Source of the DNA: Ga0077560 sp046330395
GTDB lineage: Bacteria; Actinomycetota; Thermoleophilia; Miltoncostaeales; Miltoncostaeaceae
Direction of reading: 5' to 3'
Length of the DNA: 64,000 nt
Assembly (NCBI GenBank): GCA_046330395.1
Contig: JAXLSS010000003.1
Coordinates: 218,542-282,541 of the forward strand
Shown here: piece after piece, positions 18,727-27,852 of the stretch
How the letters are laid out: every line of letters starts with the position of its first letter
Position numbering within the stretch: position 1 is the stretch's first letter
Translations under genes and position numbers: made by a program
The notes under the pieces: model-generated
Seen by the model: only the letters and a program-made list of their open reading frames with translations
Database searches by the model: none
Told to the model about the DNA's origin: nothing

Positions 18727-20967
18727 ATGAGCGGTGGTTCCGACTGGCGCCGGGAGTTGGCCGACCGGATGCCCGCAGACCTCGCCGAGGAGATCGATGT
18801 CTTCGAGGCGCAGATCGAGCTGCGGAAGCAGGGCCGGGTTGAGGAGCGCGTGTTCGCCGAGACGCGGCTGCGGCGCGGCGCGTACGGGCAGCGCTACGAC
18901 AACGGGCTGCGGCACGACGGCGAGTCGCAGAAGCGGCTGGAATACCCGTCCACGCTCACCAAGGGCCCCGAGACCTTCTTCGATGCCCCCGGGATGCTGC
19001 GCATCAAGGTGCCCTACGGGGGCATCAGCCCCGAGCAGCTGGACGTGCTGGCCGAGTGCGCCGAGGAGCACAGCGACGCCATCCTGCACATCACCACCCG
19101 GCAGGACGTGCAGCTGCACTTCGTGCACCTGGAGGAGACCGTCACGGTGATGCGCCGGCTGGCCGCGGTGGACATCACCACCCGCGAGGCCTGCGGCAAC
19201 GGCGTGCGCAACATCACCGGCTGCCCCATGGCCGGCGTGTGCTGCACCGAGGCCTTCGACGTGACGCCACACGCGGACGCCCTCTTCCGGTTCCTCCTGG
19301 GCCACCCCGACTGCCAGGACTTCGGGCGCAAGTTCAAAATCGCGTTCTCGGGCTGCAAGGACGAGGCCTGCGGCCTGGTGATGCTGCACGACTTCGGCGC
19401 CATCGCCGAGGTGCGCGACGGCGAGCGCGGGTTCTCGCTGTGGGTGGGCGGCGGCCTCGGCACCACCCCGTACCAGGCCAAGTGCCTGTACGAGTGGGTG
19501 CCGCTGGCCGAACTGCTGCCCGTCACCCAGGCCGTGGGCCGCGTGTTCGGGCGGCTCGGCGAGAAGCGCAACCGCAACCGCGCACGCATCAAGTTCCTGG
19601 TGGCCAAGCTGGGCATCGAGGAGTTCCGGCGCCTCATCGACGAGGAGCGCGCCATCCTCCCGCACGACGACCGCTGGACCGCCCACCTGGCGGGTGCCGA
19701 CGTCTGGCACGACACCCCCGCGCGGCCCGGCACGCCCGGTGGGGCCGAGGAGGCCCCCGAGGGCTTCGCCGAGTGGCGGCGCACCAACGTCGCGGCGCAG
19801 CGCCAGGACGGGTACAGCGCCGTCACGGTGGCCCTGCCCCTGGGGGACATCACCTCCGAGCAGACCCGCCGGCTGGCCGACATCGCTCGCACCTACGTGG
19901 GCGACAACATCCGCACCACGGTGGAGCAGAACATCGTGCTGCGCTACGTCAGCAACGCCGACCTGCCCGCCCTGTACCGCGAGCTGCGCGACGCGGGCCT
20001 GGGCGCCCCGGGCGCCGGCACCATCCTGGACATCACCGCGTGCCCCGGCACCGACACCTGCAAGCTGGGCATCGCGTCGTCCCGCGGGCTGGCGGGCGAG
20101 CTGCGCAGCCGCCTGGCCACGGCCGCGTTCACGGCCGACACCGCGGTGGAGGGCCTGCGCATCAAGGTGAGCGGCTGCTTCAACAGCTGCGGCCAGCACC
20201 ACGTGGCCGACATCGGGTTCTTCGGCAACAGCCGCAAGGTGGACGGCTACACCGTGCCCCACTTCCAGGTGGTGCTGGGCGGCCGCTGGCGGGAGAACGC
20301 CGGCAGCTACGGCATGGCCGTGGGCGCCATCCCCAGCAAGCGCATCCCCGAGGTGGTGCAGACCATCACCACCGCCTACGCCGGTGGCCGCGAGGCCGCC
20401 GAATCGTTCCAGGACTGGATCGCGCGCCTGGGCAAGAAGGAGGTGGCGGCGCTGCTGGCGGAGCTGAAGGCGGTGCCCGCGCACGACGACGACCCCAGCT
20501 TCTACGTCGACTGGGCCGACGCCCGCGAGTACTCGGTGGGCGACATCGGCATCGGCGAATGCGCCGGCGAGGTCATCTCCAGCACCGAGCTGGAGCTCAA
20601 CGCCGCCGAGGCCGAGGCGTTCGAGGCCCAGGTGGCCCTGGACGACGGCGACCTGGTGCGGGCCGACGCCCTCGCATTCCGGTCGATGCTGCTGGCCGCC
20701 TGGGCGCAGGTGCGCACCGAGTGGTTCGACGCCCCGCAGGACGCCGACGTGGTGGTGCGCGAGTTCCGCGAGCGCTTCATCGACAACCAGCGCTTCGCGG
20801 CGCACGCCACCTTCGCCAACCCGCTGTTCGAGCGCCACGCCGCCGGTGCCCCGGCCCAGCCGGACGCCGAGCACGTGGGCTACCTGGTGAGCGAGGCCCA
20901 GCTGTTCATCGACGCCGTCCACCAGTTCGAGATCCGCGAGGCCGGTGCCACCGGCGCGCGCGTGTGA
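18727..20967 (+). CDS. Siroheme nitrite/sulfite reductase
   Basis: 746 residues with two ferredoxin-like/siroheme half-domain repeats. The first repeat has GMLRIKVPYGGISPEQLDVL and CGNGVRNITGCPMAGVCCTE. The second has VALPLGDITSEQTRRLADIA and the metal ligands, Cys-X5-Cys in TACPGTDTCKLG and Cys-X3-Cys in SGCFNSCGQHH, which hold the 4Fe-4S cluster and siroheme. It performs six-electron reduction of sulfite to sulfide or nitrite to ammonia; sequence by eye cannot decide which. A C-terminal extension of about 170 residues after the catalytic part is helical and unassigned. The ATG opens after a short leader with a palindrome and promoter. The next gene starts eight bases after the stop and is probably co-transcribed. 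Confidence 0.88.
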   Translation: MSGGSDWRRELADRMPADLAEEIDVFEAQIELRKQGRVEERVFAETRLRRGAYGQRYDNGLRHDGESQKRLEYPSTLTKGPETFFDAPGMLRIKVPYGGISPEQLDVLAECAEEHSDAILHITTRQDVQLHFVHLEETVTVMRRLAAVDITTREACGNGVRNITGCPMAGVCCTEAFDVTPHADALFRFLLGHPDCQDFGRKFKIAFSGCKDEACGLVMLHDFGAIAEVRDGERGFSLWVGGGLGTTPYQAKCLYEWVPLAELLPVTQAVGRVFGRLGEKRNRNRARIKFLVAKLGIEEFRRLIDEERAILPHDDRWTAHLAGADVWHDTPARPGTPGGAEEAPEGFAEWRRTNVAAQRQDGYSAVTVALPLGDITSEQTRRLADIARTYVGDNIRTTVEQNIVLRYVSNADLPALYRELRDAGLGAPGAGTILDITACPGTDTCKLGIASSRGLAGELRSRLATAAFTADTAVEGLRIKVSGCFNSCGQHHVADIGFFGNSRKVDGYTVPHFQVVLGGRWRENAGSYGMAVGAIPSKRIPEVVQTITTAYAGGREAAESFQDWIARLGKKEVAALLAELKAVPAHDDDPSFYVDWADAREYSVGDIGIGECAGEVISSTELELNAAEAEAFEAQVALDDGDLVRADALAFRSMLLAAWAQVRTEWFDAPQDADVVVREFRERFIDNQRFAAHATFANPLFERHAAGAPAQPDAEHVGYLVSEAQLFIDAVHQFEIREAGATGARV

Positions 20968-20975
20968 GGAGCCAC

Positions 20976-21527
20976 GTGAGCCTGCCCGACGACATCCACC
21001 GCATCGCCGTGAAGGTGCCCCTGGCCACCCCCGAGCGCGTGCAGGACGACGCGCTGATCCGCGTGTTCCATGCCTGGATCCGGGAGGGCGGGGTGCTGGA
21101 CGGCCTGCTCATCGACGTGGCCGACTACCGCCACGTGCCCGAGGGGCCCGGCGTGATGCTGATCGGCCACGAGTGGGACCGCCAGGTGGACCACGGCGGG
21201 GGCCGCGCGGGCGTGCGCTCCACGGCCAAGCGGGGCCTGTCGGGCACGCTGCCCGAGCGCATCCGCGCCGTGGCCGCGGACGCCTTCCGGGCGGCCGATG
21301 CCCTGGCCGACCCCCGTTGGCTGGGCGACGCCGCCGCGCGCGGTGACGGCGAGGTGGAGGTGTGCCTGCTCGACCGGCTGGCCGCGCCCAACACGCCCGA
21401 GGCCTTCGATGACGCCGCCGCCGCGGTGGCCGAGGCCCTCTCCGCGTTCGGCGCGGTGGGCGCGCCCGGCCCCGGCGGGGACCCACGGGGGCCCCTCACC
21501 GTGCGGGTGGCCGTCACCGCGGCCTGA
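20976..21527 (+). CDS. Partner protein of nitrite/sulfite reductase, unknown function
   Basis: 183 residues. The N-terminal part has DDIHRIAVKVPLATPERVQD and VFHAWIREGGVLDGLLIDVA, then DYRHVPEGPGVMLIGHEWDR, a striking His/Gly/Pro-rich motif. Ala-rich helices and a terminal strand follow (LTVRVAVTAA). There is no Cys cluster, signal or membrane segment. The GTG start at 20976 lies eight bases after the reductase stop with GAGGAG just upstream, so the two are an operon. I recall similar proteins next to siroheme reductases but know no function; a role in assembly or substrate supply is guesswork. A strong hairpin follows the stop. Confidence 0.6.
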   Translation: MSLPDDIHRIAVKVPLATPERVQDDALIRVFHAWIREGGVLDGLLIDVADYRHVPEGPGVMLIGHEWDRQVDHGGGRAGVRSTAKRGLSGTLPERIRAVAADAFRAADALADPRWLGDAAARGDGEVEVCLLDRLAAPNTPEAFDDAAAAVAEALSAFGAVGAPGPGGDPRGPLTVRVAVTAA

Positions 21528-21532
21528 TCATC

Positions 21533-21578
21533 GGGCACATCCCCCACAGGGCGGCCCATCGCCCGGCGGGATGTGCCC
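21533..21578. terminator. Two-tier hairpin after the reductase operon
   Basis: GGGCACATCCC pairs with GGGATGTGCCC, and an inner GGGCG/CGCCC stem sits within the loop. It immediately follows the stop at 21527 and precedes the bL25 promoter. Confidence 0.65.
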
Positions 21579-21587
21579 TGCTATCCT
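21579..21587 (+). promoter_or_regulatory. Extended -10 for bL25 gene
   Basis: TGC-TATCCT, an extended -10 (TGN-TANNNT), 34 bases before the ATG. The same CTGCTA start is seen before the STAS and MFS genes. Confidence 0.4.
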
Positions 21588-21621
21588 GCTGCGCCGCACG
21601 TTGACCCACCGGGAGTTCCGA

Positions 21622-22254
21622 ATGTCGTCCGATCACGTCCAGCTCCAGGCCGCCGAGCGCACCGCGTTCGGCAGCGCCGCGTCCCGTCGCCTGCGCAGGC
21701 AGGGCCTGGTCCCCGGCATCCTCTACCAGGCCGGCAAGGACGCGGTGCCCTTCCAGGTTCCGCACCACGACCTGTTCATGAAGCTGCAGGTGGGTCACGG
21801 CAAGACCGCCGTGTTCGAGATCAGCGTGGGCGGCGCCCCGGCGGTGCCGGCGCTGCTGAAGGACTGGCAGATGAACCCCGTGCGCGCCGAGCTGGAGCAC
21901 GTGGACTTCCAGCAGGTGGACCTCAAGGTGGCCGTGCAGGCCTCCGTGCCGCTGGTGCTGGTGGGTCAGTCCCAGGGCGTGCGCGACGGCGGCGTGCTGG
22001 ACCAGCCGCTGCGCGAGATCACCGTCGAGGCCCTGCCCGACGCCATCCCGGCCGAGATCGAGGTGGACGTCACCGAGCTGGCCGCCGGCGGCGTGCTGCA
22101 CCTGTCCGACGTTCGTGCCCCCTCTGGCGTGACGGTGGTGGGTGAGGACGAGCTCGTGATCGCGTCGGTGACCGTCCCCTCCGACATCGCCGACGGCGTC
22201 GAGGAGGAGGAGGGCGCCGAGCCCGAGCTGGTGGGTGGCGACGAGGAGGAGTAG
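21622..22254 (+). CDS. rplY: Ribosomal protein bL25, Ctc (long) form
   Basis: 210 residues. The N-terminal 5S-rRNA-binding domain reads AAERTAFGSAASRRLRRQGL with PGILYQAGKDAVPFQVP. The TL5/Ctc C-terminal beta domain follows (NPVRAELEHVDFQQVDL, ITVEALPDAIPAEIEVDVTE, GVTVVGEDELVIASVTVP) and ends in an acidic Glu-rich tail. It binds 5S rRNA in the large subunit; Ctc forms are linked with general stress in some bacteria. ATG 21622 with GGGAG nearby is secure. Often followed by pth in other genomes, but not here; instead a hydrolase converges on it. Confidence 0.93.
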   Translation: MSSDHVQLQAAERTAFGSAASRRLRRQGLVPGILYQAGKDAVPFQVPHHDLFMKLQVGHGKTAVFEISVGGAPAVPALLKDWQMNPVRAELEHVDFQQVDLKVAVQASVPLVLVGQSQGVRDGGVLDQPLREITVEALPDAIPAEIEVDVTELAAGGVLHLSDVRAPSGVTVVGEDELVIASVTVPSDIADGVEEEEGAEPELVGGDEEE

Positions 22255-22270
22255 TCCTCCCCGGGGAACG

Positions 22271-22293
22271 GTGGCGCCGGCACCCGGCGCCAC
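22271..22293. terminator. 10-bp two-way hairpin between bL25 and hydrolase
   Basis: GTGGCGCCGG and CCGGCGCCAC flank CAC. Placed between the stops of convergent genes, it can serve both strands. Confidence 0.65.
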
Positions 22294-22305
22294 ACGCCCT
22301 CGGTC

Positions 22306-23007
22306 TTAGGCGGCCACCGCGGCCGGCCGCGCGTCGGCCGTGGCCAGGTACTCCACCGCCGCCAGCAGCACCCCGGGCTTCTCGGTGAGCACGTCGTGGC
22401 CGCATTCCACCGTCTGGAAGCGGGCCCGGCGCAGCCACACGCCCAGCTCCCGCTGCGCCGCGGGCGGTGCGCTGCGGTCGTCGGCACCGGCGATCACCAC
22501 CGCGGGGGCGTCCAGCTGCCCCAGCGCCCCGCGCCAGTCGGGGCGGTGCGCCATGGTCTCGGCCGCGTTGGCGGCACCGTCGGCGCCCCGGTCGGCGAAC
22601 GCCTTGGAGATGCGCATCCAGCGCTCCTGGCCGTCCGGTGACTCACCGCGCGGGCCGATGCCGGTGAGCACCAGCCCGGACACCAGTCCGGGGTGCCCGA
22701 GGGCCAGCGCGAGCGCGGTGGCCGCGCCCAGACCCTGACCCACCACGATGGCGGGTGTGCCGCCGGCGGCCACCAGCCGGGCCACGTCGGACGCGAGGTC
22801 GTCGATGCTCCACGGTCCCTCGGGTGTGGGGGAGGTGCCGTGGCCACGCAGATCGGGGGCCATCACGCGATACCCGTGCGTGCTGAGGGGCCGCAGGGCC
22901 CGCATCACCGCCTGGCCGCTGCCCAGCAGGTCATGCACGCCGACCACGAGCGCGCCCTCCCCACGGGTGCGCACGTTCAGGTCGATGGCGGGAGGAAGCG
23001 ATGGCAT
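22306..23007 (-). CDS. Alpha/beta-hydrolase fold protein without nucleophile Ser
   Basis: 233 residues. The order is typical of the family: VHDLLGSGQAV (oxyanion region), YRVMAPDLRGHGTSP, then the nucleophile elbow, then an acid in GADDRSAP and a His in ECGHDVLTEKP. The elbow reads VVGQGLGAATAL, so the expected GXSXG Ser is Gln. The codon is CAG and the frame is clean, so this does not look like an indel. The protein may be a non-hydrolytic member or use another chemistry such as perhydrolase-like binding. ATG 23007 is set behind an AT-rich promoter region. It converges with bL25 and lies in line with a second, broken hydrolase gene upstream. Confidence 0.7.
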   Translation of the reverse strand: MPSLPPAIDLNVRTRGEGALVVGVHDLLGSGQAVMRALRPLSTHGYRVMAPDLRGHGTSPTPEGPWSIDDLASDVARLVAAGGTPAIVVGQGLGAATALALALGHPGLVSGLVLTGIGPRGESPDGQERWMRISKAFADRGADGAANAAETMAHRPDWRGALGQLDAPAVVIAGADDRSAPPAAQRELGVWLRRARFQTVECGHDVLTEKPGVLLAAVEYLATADARPAAVAA

Positions 23008-23048
23008 TCGTGCCTAACCTCACAAATAGCAGGGAGAAGGTAACAATG

Positions 23049-23060
23049 TTCACCGGTGAA
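23049..23060. promoter_or_regulatory. TTCACC/GGTGAA perfect palindrome
   Basis: 12-base perfect palindrome directly downstream of the proposed minus-strand promoter for the hydrolase at 23007. The position suits a repressor operator. Confidence 0.45.
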
Positions 23061-23087
23061 GTTATTGACGCCGATGACGGCTGTCAA
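23059..23087 (-). promoter_or_regulatory. Minus-strand promoter with consensus -35
   Basis: Read on the minus strand, TTGACA (23087-23082) is followed after 17 bases by TAACTT (23064-23059). The -35 is perfect and the -10 weak. The TTGAC/GTCAA repeat here also forms an inverted repeat around GCCG/CGGC. Confidence 0.45.
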
Positions 23088-23887
23088 GCCTCGGACACGG
23101 GTGAAACCTCCATACGCGCCAGCCGGCCCGGCGGATGCGGGGTCAGCCCGTCGTCGATGCGGCGCAGGAAGCCCTCCACCAGCGCGGCCACCTCGCGGCC
23201 GCTCAGGGCGGCCATGTGGCCCGCGTCGGCCACCACGTGCAGCTCCGCGCCGGGGATGCCGCGGGCCAGCGTCGCGGCGGCCTCGGCGGGTAAGATCGTC
23301 ATGCTCCCCACGACCACCAGGGTGGGCACGCGCACGCCCGGCAGCGCGGCCAGGCGGTCGGGACGCGATGCCAGCGCCCGCAGCGCGGAGGGTGAGCGAC
23401 CCGGCGGTCTGGCGCGCCGCCATGTCCGCCAGCTGCGCCCCACACCCCGGCGTCGGCCCCGGGTGCCACCAGGCGTGGCAGGAAGTCGGCGCGGGTACCT
23501 CGGGCCCTCCTGCGCGATGCGCTCGATGGCGGCCGCCCGTGCCGACGCGCGCAGCATCGTCATCGGCCTCCGCCCGGGTGTCGGCCAGCACCAGCGCCAA
23601 GGGCACTCCGGGTGCTCGGCAGCCACCGGCAGCGCGATGTACCCCGCCCATCGGCAGGCCCATCGGGGCCGCCGTTTGTGGGCGACCACTCCCGGATGTC
23701 CGCCGCCACCCGGGCGGCCATCCCGGGGACGGTCCACTCATCGTGTGGCACCTGCGGGCACAGCACCGGCCGGTGCGCGGACAGGTGCGCCCGCATGGGC
23801 TCCCAGTAGCCCGCGTCGGTTGGATAGGGGTGCAACAGCACCAGCGGCGTGGGGTGCTCACGCGGCCAGCCCTACCCCGGGGTGCAT
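23084..23887 (-). pseudogene. Alpha/beta hydrolase, broken by many indels
   Basis: Pieces in three frames form one hydrolase: LVLLHPYPTDAGYWEPMRAH and PVLCPQVPHDEWTVPGMAAR near the N-terminus, a glycine-rich region with slips near 23600-23700, AAIERIAQEG, QLADMAARQTAGSLTLRAAG, then a clean C-terminus with VPTLVVVGSMTILPAEAAAT, ELHVVADAGHMAALSGREV and VEGFLRRIDDG. The GHM His is the catalytic-His position. The Ser elbow falls in the damaged part and cannot be judged. The stop overlaps the -35 of the next gene. The start is uncertain; ATG 23887 is used, after one assumed slip. The dense single-base slips suggest sequence error rather than a dead gene. Confidence 0.5.
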
Positions 23888-23923
23888 GCGGCGTCGCGGC
23901 CTGCGGGCCGGTACGGTTGGGGC

Positions 23924-24807
23924 ATGAGCGGCATGGGCGTGAAGGCGCACCGGCGCATCGAGGCCAGACCACCCTGGGCGGTCTGGTGCCGTCGTCGGCG
24001 GTCACGCGCAGCGAGGGCGGCCCTGGTGGCGGCCCTGGCCGTGGAGCACCACGCCGAGGGCGCCGCACTGCCGCTGCTGGTGCTGTCGATGACCCCCGGG
24101 ATGCTGGCCTGGGACCCGAGCAGGGCCTGGCGGTGACCGACGACGCCGGCACCGAGTACCGGGTCACCACGCTGTCCGAGCAGGCCGGCCTGGGCTCGCT
24201 GCAGGTGACGGCCTGGCTGGAACCCGCGGTGCCCGTGGAGGTGCGTGACCTGCACCTGCGCATCACCGGCCTTGTGCGCGTGTCGTCGCCCCGCGGCGGC
24301 CTCGGCATCCCCCGCCCCCTGCAGGGCGGGGAGTGGCGCCTGGACGTCCCGCTGCGCCCGCAGCGCACCGCCGCCGCCCCGCCGCCCCAGCCGCCCGCCA
24401 CCCGCCTGATGCCCAGCACCCCCCGCGTGCCGGCGCGGGCGCTCACCGGGTTCCTTGGGCTGGTGCCGGTGGGTCAGGCGCGGCTCACCACGGACGGCGC
24501 CGTGTGCCTGTGGTGCCTCGAGCGGTACACCGACCGCACCGTCCTCACCCTCGGAGTGCTGCGGGGCGGCGACAGCGAGGGCGTGGAGGGACAGGTGCGC
24601 GTGTGGGACGACCGGGGCGGCAGCTACGGGGCCTCGCTGCTGCACGAGACCTCCCGCGACGGCTGGACCGAGTGCAGCGTCGAGCTGGTGCCCGCCCTGG
24701 ATCCGGCGGCGCGCGCGCTGGGTGTGCGGCTGTCGGGACTCGACCCCGGGGGGACGCTGCAGGGCCCGTTCGTGTTCGGGGTGCAGTTGCCCGAGGCGGG
24801 TGCGTGA
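23924..24807 (+). pseudogene. Hypothetical protein, one or more indels near the N-terminus
   Basis: Starts MSGMGVKAHRRIEARP at ATG 23924. A slip near 23980 and another near 24115 are needed to pass through ALVAALAVEHHAEGAALPLL and MTPGMLAWDP into the long clean frame beginning LAVTDDAGTEYRVTTLSEQA. The clean part has beta-rich stretches (LQVTAWLEPAVPVEVRDLHL, GEWRLDVPL), a Pro-rich linker and a second beta domain with VCLWCLERYTDRTVLTLGVL and TLQGPFVFGVQLPEAGA. There is no signal peptide and no recognised family. Its stop overlaps the GTG of the glycosyltransferase (GTGA), so the two are coupled. The function is unknown. Confidence 0.5.
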
Positions 24808-25553
24808 CCGACGCGGTCCCGCTGGTGTGGGTGGTGCTCCCCACCTACGACGAGGCGGCCAACGTGGAGCGCATGCTGACGACCCTGCTGGAGGTGTTCG
24901 ACGGCAACGGCATCGACGGGCGGGTGCTGGTGGTGGACGACGGATCCCCCGACGGCACTGCCGACCTGGCCGCGGCGGTGGGTCTCCGGGATGTGCGCGT
25001 GGGGGTGCTGCGCCGCACGGCCAAGGAGGGCATCGGCCCGGCGTACCGCGCCGGCTTCCGCGAGGCGCTCGCGGCCGGCGCCGACCGCATCGTGGAGATG
25101 GACTGCGACTTCTCCCACGACCCCGCGGCCCTGCCCGGCCTGATCGCCGCCGCCGACCACGCCGACCTGGTGATCGGCAGCCGCTACACCGCGGGGGGCG
25201 GCGTGACCCATTGGGGGCTCACGCGCCGGCTGGTGAGCCGGCTGGGCTGCCTGTACGCCCGCGTCATCCTGGGCGTGCCGGTGGCCGACCTCACGGGCGG
25301 CTTCAAGTGCTTCCGCCGCGAGGTGCTCGAGGCCATCCCGATGCAGGACATCAGCGCCGCCGGCTACGGCTTCCAGGTGGAGATGACCTACCGGGCCATC
25401 CGCCTGGGGTTCCGCGTGGTGGAGGTGCCCATCACCTTCACCGAGCGCACGCTGGGGGAGTCGAAGATGAACCGCGGCATCGTGCTGGAGGCCATGCGCC
25501 TGGTGCCCCGCCTGCGGCTGCGGCTGGGGCTACCCGGTCGGCGCGGCCGCTAG
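24804..25553 (+). CDS. Polyprenol-phosphate mannose synthase-like GT2
   Basis: 249 residues with a single GT-A domain. Motifs are VVLPTYDEAANVERMLTTLL, VLVVDDGSPDGTADLAA (nucleotide binding), VEMDCDFSHDPAAL (metal-binding DXD-like), VIGSRYTAGGGVTHWG, DLTGGFKCFRREVLEAI and VPITFTERTLGESKM. This matches dolichol/polyprenol-phosphate mannosyltransferases, which load mannose from GDP-mannose onto lipid phosphate for later transfer outside the membrane. There is no C-terminal membrane domain, as in the soluble form. GTG 24804 overlaps the preceding stop. The end overlaps the convergent O-antigen-ligase-like gene by 24 bases. Confidence 0.85.
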   Translation: MTDAVPLVWVVLPTYDEAANVERMLTTLLEVFDGNGIDGRVLVVDDGSPDGTADLAAAVGLRDVRVGVLRRTAKEGIGPAYRAGFREALAAGADRIVEMDCDFSHDPAALPGLIAAADHADLVIGSRYTAGGGVTHWGLTRRLVSRLGCLYARVILGVPVADLTGGFKCFRREVLEAIPMQDISAAGYGFQVEMTYRAIRLGFRVVEVPITFTERTLGESKMNRGIVLEAMRLVPRLRLRLGLPGRRGR

Positions 25554-27393
25554 CGCGGCGGCCGCGTCGGCGGCCTGCGGGTCGAGCCGCTGCACCCGCT
25601 GCCATGCCAGACGCGCCGCGGGCGTGTCGCCCAGCAGGCTCGCCAGCTGCCGCCACGCCTCGGCGTTGTCGGGCTGACTCCGGGTGGCCTGTCGCATGGT
25701 CTCGGTGGCCGCGGCACGGCGCCCCCCGGCGTTCAGCGCCAGCGCCCGCTGGGTGTAGGGCCCGAGCGCCAGCGGATCGAGCCGGTGCGCCCGGTTGGCC
25801 AGCCGCAGGGCGTGGGGCAGGTCGCCCGCCGTGCGGGCGGACTCCGAATCGGATGCCACCCGCGTCGACCGCCACGGCAGGTACGCACCGCCCACGGCCA
25901 GCACGGCCACGGCGGCGAGCGCCCCCGCCAGCACGGCGTCGCGGCCGTTGCCGAGGCGGCGCCGCGGCGCGCCGGCGGCGGCCACGGTGCCCACCAGCAT
26001 GCCCACGGCCGCCATCACGGGCAGGCCGGACGCGGGCCACGAGAGGGTCCAGTCGGTCTGCACCTGCACGCCGGCGGCGGCCAGCAGCGCGGTGACCCCC
26101 ACGGGCATGCGCCGGCGCAACCGCAGCAGCGCCCACACCGCCGCGGCCCACACCGCCAGCGTCCCGGCCAGGCCCGCCAGGCCGAGGTCGGACAGGGGGC
26201 CCAGGAAGGCCTGGTGCGGGTCCAGCGCGCTGAGGTCGCGGCGGCCGTCGGTGCGCCACCTCGCCTGCACCGCCGGGAACGACCCGGCGCCGTTGCCCAC
26301 CAGCGGGTGCGCGCGCCAGCCGTCGATGGCCTGGCACCACCATGCGCCGCGCTGGTTGGGATCGATGTTCTCGAAGCGGCCCGGCCCGTTGCCCACGGCC
26401 GACGCCCCGCACGAGGTGATCGCGCCGCGGCCCGCGAACACGGCCAGGAACGGCGAGACCGCCAGCAGCACCGCCACCACGCCCACCACCAGCCGGGGGC
26501 GTGACCGGGCCGGGACGTGCGGCGCGAGGGCGTGGGCCGACGGCAGCAGGGCCACCGCCCCGAACATCCCCGCCCCCAGCAGGCAGGCGAAGATCACGCC
26601 GGGCACGGCCCGGGCCGCGCTGTCGCTGTGGTCGGCGGACAGCGGCCCGCTGAGCAGCGAGTAGGCCACCGCCGGTGCCGCGCACACCAGCGCGCATCCC
26701 AGCGCCGCCGCGGCGCGCCGGGCACCCGGCATGAGGGCCAGCGTGATGCAGGCGGCCAGCCCGGCCGCCACCACGCCGGGCAGGACAGCGTCCAGCGTCA
26801 CGGCCGCCACCAGCGCGGTGAGCCACCCCACCGACGGGGCCTGTGTGGGCCATCGGTTCCACCGGGCGGCCGAGGCGCCCAGGCACGGCGGCGGCCAGCG
26901 CCAGCGCGCCGGAGTACTTCACCGGGTCCGGTCAGCCGAGGCGGTTCCGGGCCGTCGGCACCCGCCCGGGCGCGGCACCGCGTGCACCACCAGCGCAGCG
27001 CCCACCGGCAGCACCGCGGCGGCGGAGATCACGGCCAGGCACGCCAGGCGGCGCCCGGCAGCGCCACGGCACCCGCGCAGCCCGGCCACCAGGATGGCCT
27101 CGCGATTGGCCGCGCTCCAGGCGCGGCCAGGTCCACCGCCCATCAACGCTCGGTAACAGCACCACCAGCACCGCGCCGCCCATAACGCCAAGCCCGCCGA
27201 GCCCGCGTATGTAGGTGCACCTGGGCCGCCATGGCCAGGGGTGCCCCCACCGCCAGGCCCAGCATGGCCAATGGGGCGGACCCGGCAGCGTGCGGTCCAT
27301 GCCTCCGCCCATGGTGGCCACCACCGCCCACAGCACCACGGCCGCGGCCTCACGAACCTGGCGGTTGTGGGCCTCCCGCAGCGCGGCTACCAT
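25530..27393 (-). pseudogene. O-antigen-ligase-like membrane protein with TPR tail, 5-prime half frameshifted
   Basis: The C-terminal 433 residues are clean. Several hydrophobic helices (LVVGVVAVLLAVSPFLAVFA, GLAGLAGTLAVWAAAVWALL) flank a large loop with QAIDGWRAHPLVGNGAGSF, the Wzy/WaaL-type periplasmic motif. A C-terminal TPR-like part follows (GDLPHALRLANRAHRLDPLA, SQPDNAEAWRQLASLLGD). Upstream of 26830 the frame slips repeatedly; fragments AVVLWAVVATMGGGMDRTLP, LAMLGLAVGAPLAMAAQVHL and CLAVISAAAVLPVGAALVVH show the missing helices. ATG 27393 or GTG 27435 could be the start. The family ligates or polymerises glycans on the outer membrane face, or glycosylates proteins; which applies here is open. 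Confidence 0.6.
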
Positions 27394-27438
27394 CCGCGGC
27401 GCCCGGTGGTGCCCTCCGCTGTCCAAACTCACCTGGTG

Positions 27439-27852
27439 GTGCCTGCGCTGGGACGCCGCATCGGAGTGATCGTAGCGATCCCGTGCTGGCCCTCGGTGCC
27501 TCCCCGGCGGCATCCGCGGTTCGCGCCGACGGTGTTGCGGCGTACGAGGACTACCAAGGACAGCAACGGTGTGATCGACCGCTGCTGTTCCCGGATGCCG
27601 CCTTCGCCGCCGCCAAGCTGCTGGCGCACGACGACCAGCTCAACTACGGCGCGGCCCTGGACTACATCATCACCGAGAAGCAGGTGCAGTGTCAGCGTCG
27701 GGGGCGTACTGGGCGCAGCGCTGGACACAGGCGAGCCGGCAGGGCCGGCCCGGTGGCGTATCGCCGTGGGCGCGGCGGCGGTGGCGGTGGGCGCGGGCGG
27801 CGGCGTGGCGTGGTCACGGCGCAGGAACCCGCGCACGGACGAGGGCCGCTGA
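27439..27852 (+). pseudogene. Small exported protein with C-terminal membrane anchor, frameshifted
   Basis: GTG 27439 gives RRIGVIVAI. Adding one base near 27480 yields a full signal peptide ending ALGASPAASA. The mature part has AYEDYQGQQRCDRPLLFPD and LLAHDDQLNYGAALDYIITE. After another slip near 27690 it continues to a membrane anchor (RIAVGAAAVAVGAGGGVAWS) and a basic tail RRRNPRTDEGR. It is therefore an exported, membrane-anchored protein of about 135 residues. The family is unknown. Its stop overlaps the start of the signal peptidase gene (TGATG), so it may be a dedicated substrate or partner of the peptidases. Confidence 0.45.

Noticed and set aside
18670..20922. 750-codon minus-strand frame opposite the siroheme reductase
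   Set aside because: Antisense shadow of a gene with clear motifs; the composition is His/Val/Gly-biased.
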